Source: Muribaculaceae bacterium (lineage in GTDB: Bacteria; Bacteroidota; Bacteroidia; Bacteroidales; Muribaculaceae). Taken from it: 14,986 nucleotides of DNA. The first letter of the stretch is position 1, and each line of letters begins with the position of its first letter. Shown here piece by piece: positions 6,332-12,661 of this stretch. Below the pieces are notes generated by a model. That model did not search any database and was not told where the DNA came from. It saw nothing but the letters and a program-made list of their open reading frames with translations. The stretch lies in the NCBI GenBank assembly GCA_016287065.1, contig JAEEVB010000026.1, positions 1 to 14,986 on the forward strand, given 5' to 3'. Both the position numbers and the translations under genes were made by a program.

Positions 6332-7519
6332 TTACAGAGCTGCGGCAAAGGCTTCGCCATATTCACGCGCCTGCTTGAGGGCATCGCAGTCGGGCACCCA
6401 AAGTGTGCGAATGCCATCGTTCACAATCTCAAAGCCAGCTTTCTGCAGGTGCTCGGTGATGAGTTTCGATGCCTCGCCACTCCAGCCATAAGAGCCAAAT
6501 GCGGCGGCTTTTTTCTTCTTGAACTTCAGTCCCTTTGCCATTTCAAGAATGCCGGCAATGGCATAAGTAAAGCCATTATTCACCGTGGGCGAACCCACGA
6601 GCACAGCCTTAGAGCGGAACATCTGGGTAAGAATGTCGTTCTTGTCGTCGTGCGCTGCATTCATAAGCATCACGGTGGTATCGGGGCAGGCAGCGTGGAT
6701 GCCATCGGCAATGGCCTGCGCCATGAGTCGGGTCGACTGCCACATGGTGTCGTAGACGATGGTGACCTGATCGGTCTGATAGGCATCGGCCCACTGCTGA
6801 TATTTCTCGATGATGAGCGGTATGTTCTTGCGCCAAATCACACCGTGGCTCGGACAGATGAGGTTGATGGGCAGATTCATGGCGAGCAGGTCGGCCACTT
6901 TTTTCTTTGCCATCATGCTGAAGGGGTTGAGAATGTTGGCATAATATTTCTCGGCCTCATACATCACCTCGCACATGTCTACCTTGTCGTCGAAGAGCGA
7001 CTCGGAGGCAAAGTGCTGTCCGAATCCATCGTTTGAGAAGAGAATGTTCTCGCCCGAGAGATAAGTAAACATTGTATCGGGCCAATGGAGCATGGTGGCC
7101 TCGATGAAGGTGAGGGTGTTCTCGCCCAGCGAGAGGGTGTCGCCCGTCTTCACATTCACGAAGTTCCAGTCCTGATGGTAATGACCGCGTATGATGGCCT
7201 CGCCCTTGGCGGTGCAATAGATAGGCACATCAGGAATTTCACGCATGAGTTCAACGAGCGAGCCGCTGTGGTCAATCTCGTTGTGATTCATGATAATATA
7301 GTCGATGTCTTTGAGATCGATTTCTTGCTTGAGCCGAGAAACGAATTCACGGTCGTAGGGTTTCCACACGGTATCGATGAGCGCCACTTTCTGGTCGCGG
7401 ACAAGATAGGCGTTATAGCTGGAACCACGATGCGTCGAGAGCTCGTCGCCATGGAAGGTTGTGAGTTCCCAGTCAACCTTGCCTACCCAAGTCACTTTAT
7501 CGGTTATTTTCTTAGCCAT
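6332..7519 (-). CDS. Flavodiiron protein (class A, O2/NO reductase)
   Basis: A 395-residue soluble cytosolic enzyme that reduces oxygen to water, and in some members nitric oxide to nitrous oxide, protecting anaerobes. The N-terminal metallo-beta-lactamase-like domain (about 1-250) carries the full diiron ligand set: HNEIDH (H79, E81, D83, H84), H145 in MLHWPDTM, D164 in FSNDGFG and H225 in CPSHGVIWR. The C-terminal flavodoxin domain (about 252-395) shows FMN-binding loops at VYDTMWQSTRLMA, GSPTVNNGFTYAI and GSYGWSGEA. There is no C-terminal rubredoxin or flavin reductase extension, so this is the minimal class and needs an external electron donor such as rubredoxin. The length is typical. 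A strong promoter match lies 39 nt upstream, and two envelope-protein genes follow within 24-30 nt, as one likely operon. Confidence 0.95.
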   Translation of the reverse strand: MAKKITDKVTWVGKVDWELTTFHGDELSTHRGSSYNAYLVRDQKVALIDTVWKPYDREFVSRLKQEIDLKDIDYIIMNHNEIDHSGSLVELMREIPDVPIYCTAKGEAIIRGHYHQDWNFVNVKTGDTLSLGENTLTFIEATMLHWPDTMFTYLSGENILFSNDGFGQHFASESLFDDKVDMCEVMYEAEKYYANILNPFSMMAKKKVADLLAMNLPINLICPSHGVIWRKNIPLIIEKYQQWADAYQTDQVTIVYDTMWQSTRLMAQAIADGIHAACPDTTVMLMNAAHDDKNDILTQMFRSKAVLVGSPTVNNGFTYAIAGILEMAKGLKFKKKKAAAFGSYGWSGEASKLITEHLQKAGFEIVNDGIRTLWVPDCDALKQAREYGEAFAAAL

Positions 7520-7557
7520 TTTTCAAGTTGTTTTATAGAGGTTTTAGAATTTAAGTG

Positions 7558-7589
7558 CAAAATTAGTGTAAGGCGAGCGAAAATGCAAA
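7558..7589 (-). promoter_or_regulatory. Bacteroidetes-type promoter for the flavodiiron operon
   Basis: On the - strand TTTG (7589-7586), a 20-nt spacer and TAATTTTG (7565-7558) match the Bacteroidetes housekeeping consensus exactly. The implied leader before the ATG at 7519 is about 30 nt. Confidence 0.75.
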
Positions 7590-7714
7590 CTTGTTAGCAA
7601 TTTTCAGAGCCGCAAGCTAATTTCCACGAACGAAATGAAGTAAAAATTCCCACAGAGTGTGAAGAATTGAAAGGTTTTATGGTTTCTCAGGATGAATGAG
7701 AATTTTGAATCTTT

Positions 7715-7768
7715 TTGGAAGCGTGGGAAAGATGGGAAAAAGGGGAAATTGTGGAAATTTGAGAAAAG
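7715..7768. repeat. Imperfect 9-nt tandem purine-rich repeat (six units)
   Basis: Six in-phase 9-mers: TTGGAAGCG, TGGGAAAGA, TGGGAAAAA, GGGGAAATT, GTGGAAATT, TGAGAAAAG. All share a G-G/A-G-A-A-type core at the same phase, and purines dominate the + strand. In the complementary frames this gives a Phe/Pro-rich pseudo-peptide, which explains the short false frames there. Confidence 0.6.
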
Positions 7769-7774
7769 TCGCAA

Positions 7775-7850
7775 TGCCTTTGGCACCGCACACCGGCCTG
7801 TGGCCGACTTTTGCTTTGCGATTTGTCTCGAGCACTTCGTGGTTGCGGAT
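7775..7850. repeat. Structured intergenic repeat, copy 1
   Basis: The copy opens with the hairpin TGCC-TTT-GGCA (7775-7785). It continues with GCACACC (7788), a 5-bp hairpin CGGCC-TGT-GGCCG (7794-7806), GAC at 7806, TGCT at 7812 and GAGCACTTCGTGGTTG (from 7830). The landmark order and spacing match copies 2 and 3: the hairpin-to-GAGC distance is 36 nt here, 36 in copy 2 and 35 in copy 3. Confidence 0.6.
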
Positions 7851-7882
7851 TTGGGTGGCGGACAGGGCTTGTTTTGATTGGT

Positions 7883-7899
7883 GTTCCTCTTCGAGGAAC
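7883..7899. repeat. Perfect 7-bp hairpin with TTC loop
   Basis: GTTCCTC (7883-7889), loop TTC and GAGGAAC (7893-7899) form a perfect inverted repeat between repeat copies 1 and 2. The TTC loop also occurs in the second hairpin of copies 1 and 2. No U-tract follows on either strand, so a terminator is unlikely. Confidence 0.5.
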
Positions 7900-7942
7900 T
7901 TTCCCTCTGCTTTCACTTCCCCAGCATTGAGTCGAGTGGTGC

Positions 7943-8020
7943 TGCCTGACGGCACCGCACGCCAGCCGTAAGGCTGACACGTGCTGCACCATCTCCCCGA
8001 GCCCTTCGGGGTTCGCTGAT
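7943..8020. repeat. Structured intergenic repeat, copy 2
   Basis: The copy opens with TGCC-TGAC-GGCA (7943-7954), then GCACGCC (7957), a hairpin CAGCC-GTAA-GGCTG (7963-7976) with an outer stem GCACG/CGTGC (7957-7961 and 7980-7984), GAC at 7976, TGCT at 7982, and a second hairpin CCCCGA-GCCCT-TCGGGG (7995-8011). Compared with copy 1, both arms of the main stem change together, so pairing is kept. Confidence 0.65.
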
Positions 8021-8021
8021 C

Positions 8022-8080
8022 GCACACCGCTCTGGCGAGCGACTCTTGCTGCTCGCTCAGCCGAGCTTAAGGTTGTCCCT
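8022..8080. repeat. Structured intergenic repeat, copy 3 (partial)
   Basis: It follows copy 2 directly: GCACACC (8022), hairpin CGCTC-TGGC-GAGCG (8028-8041), GAC at 8041, TGCT at 8047 and GAGCTTAAGGTTG (from 8063). It lacks the leading TGCC/GGCA hairpin, and its second hairpin is shortened. Landmark spacing before TGCT is identical to the other two copies. Confidence 0.55.
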
Positions 8081-8214
8081 ACAATTGTCAGTGGGGGCCT
8101 CGGAGATCTAATAAGACAAATGGAAGAGAAACTTATCAAAGAGCGATTGCGCGGGGGCGCACGGACAAAGAAAAGGGAAGAAGAGAAATTGTGCTATAGC
8201 AATAATACACAAAC

Positions 8215-8245
8215 AAGGGCTGGCGGTGAGTGACCGTCAGCCCTT
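8215..8245. terminator. Terminator-like hairpin downstream of the TPR operon
   Basis: AAGGGCTGGCGGT (8215-8227) pairs with ACCGTCAGCCCTT (8233-8245) across a GAGTG loop. As + strand RNA all 13 pairs form (one G-U); as - strand RNA there is one A-C mismatch. It is placed to end the - strand operon finishing at 8306, but the following - strand sequence GTTTGTGTATT is only moderately T-rich. Confidence 0.55.
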
Positions 8246-8305
8246 TAGATTCGTATTTTATTTAGCGGACAGGGCACGCACTGTCACTACATGAGTGATG
8301 CGAGA

Positions 8306-9919
8306 TTATTCGCGTTCCTGGAAGTTTGACTGGTTGTTTGAGATCATCTCGTTGAAACCGGCAACGCGACGCAGGAGCTTGAGGTTGACATAGGGAGCCT
8401 CATTGATGCGCATCTCATAAAGGCTACCAAAGCCATTAGCCAGGCAACTGTCGAGATACTTCATGGCAGCTTCGTTGTCGCCCATATCACTTAACAAAGC
8501 GGCAGCGTTGAAATAAGACTCGCCACCTGTGAGGGGATTGTCTTGAATGATTTGCTGTGCCCAGGCACGAGCTTCATCGGCACGATCCATTTCATGGAGA
8601 GCAAAACCACGTAGGCTGGCCATATCGTTGCCATTCTGCAGCACGCTGGCGAAATCGAGATTGGCATCGGATGGCTTGCTGAGACGATACTTGTTGACCC
8701 AGCCACGCAGAAGAAGTGCCTCGTTGTTCTTGGGATTGGCCGTAATGGCCTTGTTGAGATAAGTGACAGCCTCCTTGTCTTTGCGCTGAGCAATGAGCAG
8801 ACGTGCCATTTGCAAGAGAGCTTCGCCATTGTTCTTGTCGAGCGAGAGAGCCTGTTCCACATCGTCGATAGCCTGCTTGAAATTATTTCCCTTGCCGCGC
8901 ACTAATTCAATCTTTGACTTGAGTACGAAGTATTCGGGCAAATACATTTGATCGATGGCTTTATTGATGTTAACCAGTGCCTCGTCGTACTGCATGAGTT
9001 CGAAGTGGCAGCGTGCCGCATTGGCATAGACAGCGTGATAATCGTAGAGCCCATAACTGATGAGTGTGCGCAGATTGCGCAAGGCCTGTCCATAGTGTTT
9101 GTGACGCATGGCAATGGCCGAACGCACATAATAGAACATGCCTGCCTGCGGAGCCTGATTAATCGAGTTCTGCAGGGCTGTCATAACAGCATTATAGTGT
9201 GAATCGCTCATTTCAACGAGCTGGCTAACGGGCTGCGACACCTTGTCGCTCACACTCATGGCTATGATGAGATCCTGGGCAGCCTGCTCATATTGTCCGC
9301 AACCTTCAAGAATCTTGGCACGATTGAGGAACACCTGCTGCTCGGCGGGGAAAGTGGCAACGGCACGATTGGCATACTCAATAGCCTTCTCATAGTTATG
9401 GCGTTTGACTTCAACTTGTGCGAGACCATAGACGGCATCGAAATTGTTAGGTTCTTTGCGAAGAATGACGTTGAAATTGTTCTCTGCAATCTCAAGTTCG
9501 TTTTGCTTGAGGGCCAGTTTTGCCATCATGTCGACGCAGTTCAGTGCCGAGGGTTTTAACGTGAATGCCCGCTTGAGGTCGACATTCTCGTCGTTAAGTC
9601 GATTGAGTTCATCATAAAGTTTTGCACGAAGCATCAACTCGTCAAAGAGCAGGTCGGACTCCTTCTCTGGGGTCTGCTCGATGCACTTGGTAACATCAGC
9701 AAGTGCATTCTCATACTCTCCGTTGAAATAGTATTGATTAGCACGAGCGAAACGAACTTCATAGTTGTTTGGATCTTGTGTGAGATGCTTGTCATAGACA
9801 CCCATGACAGCCTCGTTGATTTTCCTCTTCAGTTCATCGTCGTTGTCGTCGGCAAAAGCCGATGTGCAAAAAGCCGAAGCGGCAAAGACAAGAGCAAGAA
9901 ATAAATACTTAAGTTTCAT
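8306..9919 (-). CDS. Exported tetratricopeptide-repeat protein
   Basis: A 537-residue protein with a signal peptide (MKLKYLFLALVFAASAFCTSAFA, about 1-23), so it is periplasmic or surface-associated. From about residue 45 onward it is a chain of TPR units: NNYEVRFARANQYYFNGEYENALADVTKCIE, NNFDAVYGLAQVEVKRHNYEKAIEYANRAV, EQQVFLNRAKILEGCGQYEQAAQDLIIAM, YDYHAVYANAARCHFELMQYDEALVNINKAI, NNGEALLQMARLLIAQRKDKEAVTYLNKAI and NNEALLLRGWVNKYRL. This suggests a protein-protein scaffold. The C-terminal end SLYEMRINEAPYVNLKLLRRVAGFNEMI resembles the closing motif of other Bacteroidetes TPR proteins. The specific role is unknown. It lies 34 nt after rsmE and is the last gene of the long - strand operon. The start is the ATG at 9919, directly before the signal peptide. 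Confidence 0.9.
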   Translation of the reverse strand: MKLKYLFLALVFAASAFCTSAFADDNDDELKRKINEAVMGVYDKHLTQDPNNYEVRFARANQYYFNGEYENALADVTKCIEQTPEKESDLLFDELMLRAKLYDELNRLNDENVDLKRAFTLKPSALNCVDMMAKLALKQNELEIAENNFNVILRKEPNNFDAVYGLAQVEVKRHNYEKAIEYANRAVATFPAEQQVFLNRAKILEGCGQYEQAAQDLIIAMSVSDKVSQPVSQLVEMSDSHYNAVMTALQNSINQAPQAGMFYYVRSAIAMRHKHYGQALRNLRTLISYGLYDYHAVYANAARCHFELMQYDEALVNINKAIDQMYLPEYFVLKSKIELVRGKGNNFKQAIDDVEQALSLDKNNGEALLQMARLLIAQRKDKEAVTYLNKAITANPKNNEALLLRGWVNKYRLSKPSDANLDFASVLQNGNDMASLRGFALHEMDRADEARAWAQQIIQDNPLTGGESYFNAAALLSDMGDNEAAMKYLDSCLANGFGSLYEMRINEAPYVNLKLLRRVAGFNEMISNNQSNFQERE

Positions 9920-9953
9920 TTTTAAATTTATTATTTAGTTATTGAATTCAGTA

Positions 9954-10673
9954 TTATGGTTTAGCCATATCCAGTGCATGACAGGTAGCACATGCGACAA
10001 TAGCTGCCGTCTCGGTTCGCAAACGACTCTCGCCGAGTGAAACCGGCATGAAACCAGCAGCCAACGCCTGTTGCACCTCTTCGGGACTGAAATCGCCTTC
10101 AGGCCCTATGAGTACAAGGGTATGCTCATGTGGCACATACTGCTGAGCAAAGACTTTGCGCTCGCTGCGTGGCAACATCGGATCGCAATAGGCGATGAAA
10201 CGATTGCCGTCGAAAGGCTGTGACACGAAACGGTCAAAGGGGGTTAGCTCGTCGATGACGGGCAAGGAGGCCTTGAGCGACTGCTTCATGGCCGAAACGG
10301 CAATCTTGTGCAGGCGCTCTGTCTTGAGCACCTTGCGCTCGCTATTGCAGCAAAGCAGCGGCACGATGCGGTCGATGCCCATCTCGGTGGCCTTCTCTAC
10401 CACCCACTCGATGCGGTCGAGATTCTTGGTGGGTGCTATCGCCAGCACGATGTCGTGTCCCCAGTGTGGAGATTGTGTCACTTGACTCAATACCTCAACA
10501 TTGCAGTGCTTGTCGTGTGCCAGTGTAATGCGACACTGGAAGAGCCCACCTGCCCCATCTACCACTTCGATGACATCGCCTTCGTGCATGCGCAGGACAC
10601 GCGTGCAATGCCGCGCTTCCTCTTCAGGAAGAGCCAACGTGCGGGCAATATCGGGAGCGTAAAATCGGGGCAT
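9954..10673 (-). CDS. rsmE: 16S rRNA (uracil-1498-N3)-methyltransferase
   Basis: A 239-residue cytosolic SPOUT-class enzyme that uses S-adenosylmethionine to methylate N3 of U1498 in 16S rRNA within the 30S subunit. The N-terminal PUA-like RNA-binding part (about 1-72) includes HCTRVLRMHEGDVIEVVDGAGGLFQC. The methyltransferase part begins near residue 75 with APTKNLDRIEWVVEKATEMGIDRIVPL. The trefoil-knot cofactor site is visible as LVLIGPEGDFSPEEV (187-200) and SLGESRLRTETAAIVA (212-227). The length is normal and no key residue is missing. It starts 12 nt after the nupG stop and is followed by the TPR gene after 34 nt, in one transcript. Confidence 0.95.
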   Translation of the reverse strand: MPRFYAPDIARTLALPEEEARHCTRVLRMHEGDVIEVVDGAGGLFQCRITLAHDKHCNVEVLSQVTQSPHWGHDIVLAIAPTKNLDRIEWVVEKATEMGIDRIVPLLCCNSERKVLKTERLHKIAVSAMKQSLKASLPVIDELTPFDRFVSQPFDGNRFIAYCDPMLPRSERKVFAQQYVPHEHTLVLIGPEGDFSPEEVQQALAAGFMPVSLGESRLRTETAAIVACATCHALDMAKP

Positions 10674-10685
10674 ATACTGGTGAGA

Positions 10686-12029
10686 TTATACTTCGGCGCT
10701 TTCGGGAGCAGGAGCAGATTGCTCCTCTTCACGGACATGCTTGTACTTGAAGAGGAACATGAACGCAACAGCCACCACCAACGCAAAGCCAGCAAAGATG
10801 AACCATGGAGTTTTCCACTCGCCCATCAGGAAGCCTTGCTCGTTATAGGCACAGAACTTGTTGATGATGGCACCAGCGGCAAGTGTGCCGATAGTAGCTC
10901 CCAGACCATTGGTCATGAGCATGAACAAGCCTTGACCCGAAGCCCTGACGCTCGGATCGCACTCCTTGTCGACAAACAGGCCACCCGACACATTGAAGAA
11001 GTCGAACGCCACACCATAGACCAGACAAGAGAGAATGAAGAGCGTAACGCCCGGGAATGCAGGATTGCCCAGTCCGAAGAAACCGAAACGGAGCACCCAT
11101 GCAAACATGGCGATGAGCATCACAATCTTGATTCCAAAGCGCTTCAGGAAGAATGGGATGAGCAGGATGCAGAGTGCCTCAGCAATCTGTGAGAGCGAAA
11201 CCAGTAGCGTTGCATTGTTGGCTGCAAAGGTGTCGGCCATAGCAGGGTCGCCCTTGAAGCTAGTAATGAACGGAGTTGCATAGCCATTGGTAACCTGAAG
11301 TGACATACCCAGCAACATGGAGAAGATGAAGAACAGAGCCATCTTCTTGGTCTTGAACAGCTTGAAGGCGTTGAGTCCGAAGGTCTCGGCCAGCGACTGT
11401 TTGGGCTTTTTCACAATCTTGCACTCAGGCAGCGTGAAGCAGTAAGCAAACAGGATAAGGCTCAAAATACCTGAAACAAGGAACTGATAATGCGTGTACT
11501 GGAACTTGCCATCGTAGTTGCCCAGCGAGAAGAAGAACGAGCCATCTTCGAGAGTAGCACAATTCACAAACCACATTGTGGCAATGAAACCGATAGTGCC
11601 GAATACACGGATGGGCGGGAAATTCTTGACAGTGTCGAGCCCATTGTCCTTCAAAATCGTGAAGGCGGCCGTATTAGAGAGGGCCAATGTGGGCATATAG
11701 AACGCAACACTTACGGTGTAGAGAGCAATGAACGCCGTAGGATTGGGCGTGGCCGATTGTGCACCCATCCACCAAAGTCCAATCATCGCAGCACCTGCCA
11801 CCATGTGGCAAATGCCAAGCAGACGCTGTGGCTGAATCCACTTGTCGGCAACAATACCCATAATGGTGGGCATGAAGATCGACACAATACCTTGCAGTGC
11901 ATAGAACCAAGCAATGTTGGCACCCATGCCAGCACGTCCCAGATAGTTACCCATGCAAGTGAGATAAGCTCCCCACACAGCAAACTGCAGGAAGTTCATC
12001 ACAATCAGTCTTAATTTCAAGTTTTTCAT
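10686..12029 (-). CDS. nupG: NupG-type nucleoside:H+ symporter (MFS)
   Basis: A 447-residue inner-membrane transporter predicted to import nucleosides with protons. It is strongly NupG-like along its length: NLKLRLIVMNFLQFAVWGAYLT at the start, GIVSIFMPTIMGIVADKW, YMPTLALSNT, FPPIRVFGTIGFIATMW, the central block LNAFKLFKTKKMALFFIFSMLLGMSLQVTN, RFGIKIVMLIAMFAWVLRFGFF, YGVAFDFFNVSGGLFVDKE, RASGQGLFMLMTNGLG and the final FAFMFLFKYKHVR equivalent (AFMFLFKYKHVR). About 12 hydrophobic helices are expected. The C-terminal tail is longer than that of E. coli NupG and ends acidic, PAPESAEV. The start is the ATG at 12029; a TTG two codons upstream is less likely. Forty AT-rich bases separate it from the nuclease gene. 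Substrate range (purine or pyrimidine) cannot be told. Confidence 0.92.
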   Translation of the reverse strand: MKNLKLRLIVMNFLQFAVWGAYLTCMGNYLGRAGMGANIAWFYALQGIVSIFMPTIMGIVADKWIQPQRLLGICHMVAGAAMIGLWWMGAQSATPNPTAFIALYTVSVAFYMPTLALSNTAAFTILKDNGLDTVKNFPPIRVFGTIGFIATMWFVNCATLEDGSFFFSLGNYDGKFQYTHYQFLVSGILSLILFAYCFTLPECKIVKKPKQSLAETFGLNAFKLFKTKKMALFFIFSMLLGMSLQVTNGYATPFITSFKGDPAMADTFAANNATLLVSLSQIAEALCILLIPFFLKRFGIKIVMLIAMFAWVLRFGFFGLGNPAFPGVTLFILSCLVYGVAFDFFNVSGGLFVDKECDPSVRASGQGLFMLMTNGLGATIGTLAAGAIINKFCAYNEQGFLMGEWKTPWFIFAGFALVVAVAFMFLFKYKHVREEEQSAPAPESAEV

Positions 12030-12069
12030 AATCAAAAATTATTTAGTTTATAAAATTGTTTATCAAAAA

Positions 12070-12648
12070 TCAATTGCCGGTCTTGGTCTTCATCATGCGC
12101 TGAATCTCGGCAGCGCGCTCATACTGCTCACTATCGACTGCCTCATCGAGGAGCGATTGCAATTCGGCAAGTGTGTAATCGGCAAGCGTGCGTGGCTCTT
12201 TGCGCACCACGGGTTCGCCCTTCTCGTTTTTATCGATAAGGATGCCAGTCTGCCTCAAGACCTCAGGCGTAGTGAAAATGCGCGCATTAGTGCGCAGCGC
12301 CAGTGCAATGGCATCGCTTGTACGGGAATCAAGAGAAACCTGCTTATCGCCATCGTTGAGCAGAATCTGCGACATAAACACACCATCGTTGAACTCATAG
12401 ATGAGCACTTCGTCGATAGAAATGCCATAGGCGTGCAGGATGCTCACCATGAGGTCGTGCGTCATGGGACGAGGAGGCATCACATTCTCCAGGCGCATGG
12501 CAATCGCTTGAGCCTCGGCCACCCCCACAACAATGGGGATTCGGTAATCACCCTCGACCTGGCGCAAAAGCAAAGCATAGGCTCCGCTCTGCACGGGGTT
12601 ATAGGTGATTCCCCAGACCTGCAATTCTATTTTATCGTTATTATCCAT
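12070..12648 (-). CDS. Bifunctional nuclease family protein (DUF151) with UVR motif
   Basis: A 192-residue protein of the DUF151/BFN family. Residues about 6-135 are the BFN domain: ELQVWGITYNPVQSGAYALLLRQVEGDYRIPIVVGVAEAQAIAMRLE, PRPMTHDLMVSILHAYGISIDEVLIYEFNDGVFMSQI and VSLDSRTSDAIALALRTNARIFTT. The C-terminus (about 155-185, LAELQSLLDEAVDSEQYERAAEIQRMM) is a UVR motif, the short helical hairpin by which UvrB and UvrC contact each other. Some characterised members cleave RNA and DNA; in bacteria the physiological target is unclear. The gene starts 13 nt after mnmA and precedes nupG by 40 nt, so a nucleic-acid turnover link is an inference from context. No signal peptide is present, so the protein is cytosolic. 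Confidence 0.9.
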   Translation of the reverse strand: MDNNDKIELQVWGITYNPVQSGAYALLLRQVEGDYRIPIVVGVAEAQAIAMRLENVMPPRPMTHDLMVSILHAYGISIDEVLIYEFNDGVFMSQILLNDGDKQVSLDSRTSDAIALALRTNARIFTTPEVLRQTGILIDKNEKGEPVVRKEPRTLADYTLAELQSLLDEAVDSEQYERAAEIQRMMKTKTGN

Positions 12649-12661
12649 TTGTAATCGTTAT

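Larger units (their letters stand above)
7590..8305. other. Long gene-poor intergenic region with repeats and hairpins
   Basis: About 700 bp between the flavodiiron promoter and the stop codon of the TPR gene. No open frame here resembles a protein: the translations are low-complexity (Phe/Pro-rich) or Arg/Ser/Gly/Ala-rich with no domain. It holds a 9-nt tandem repeat (7715-7768), three two-hairpin repeat copies (7775-7850, 7943-8020, 8022-8080), an isolated hairpin (7883-7899), a small hairpin TGCGC-GGGG-GCGCA (8148-8161) and a terminator-like hairpin (8215-8245). A 37-codon + strand frame at 8120-8233 is not supported by any homology that I recognise. Confidence 0.7.

Noticed and set aside
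7687..8139. A 150-codon - strand open frame in the intergenic region
   Set aside because: Its translation follows the 9-nt repeat and the hairpin repeats, is Arg/Ser-rich, and changes character wherever the DNA repeats begin. It looks like a by-product of repeats rather than a gene.
7590..8305. CRISPR array or insertion sequence in the long intergenic region
   Set aside because: Repeats are degenerate, hairpin-based and irregularly spaced (169 and 65 nt), with no uniform spacers. No transposase fragment or terminal inverted repeats with target duplication were seen.
10308..11192. A 294-codon + strand open frame across rsmE and the end of nupG
   Set aside because: It covers two well-supported genes on the other strand and has no recognisable motif.
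12030..12069. Possible internal promoter before nupG (TTTTG then TAATTTTTG on the - strand)
   Set aside because: The -7 element has an extra T and the spacer is 22 nt. The AT-rich gap may simply be a translation leader like the one before the TPR gene.
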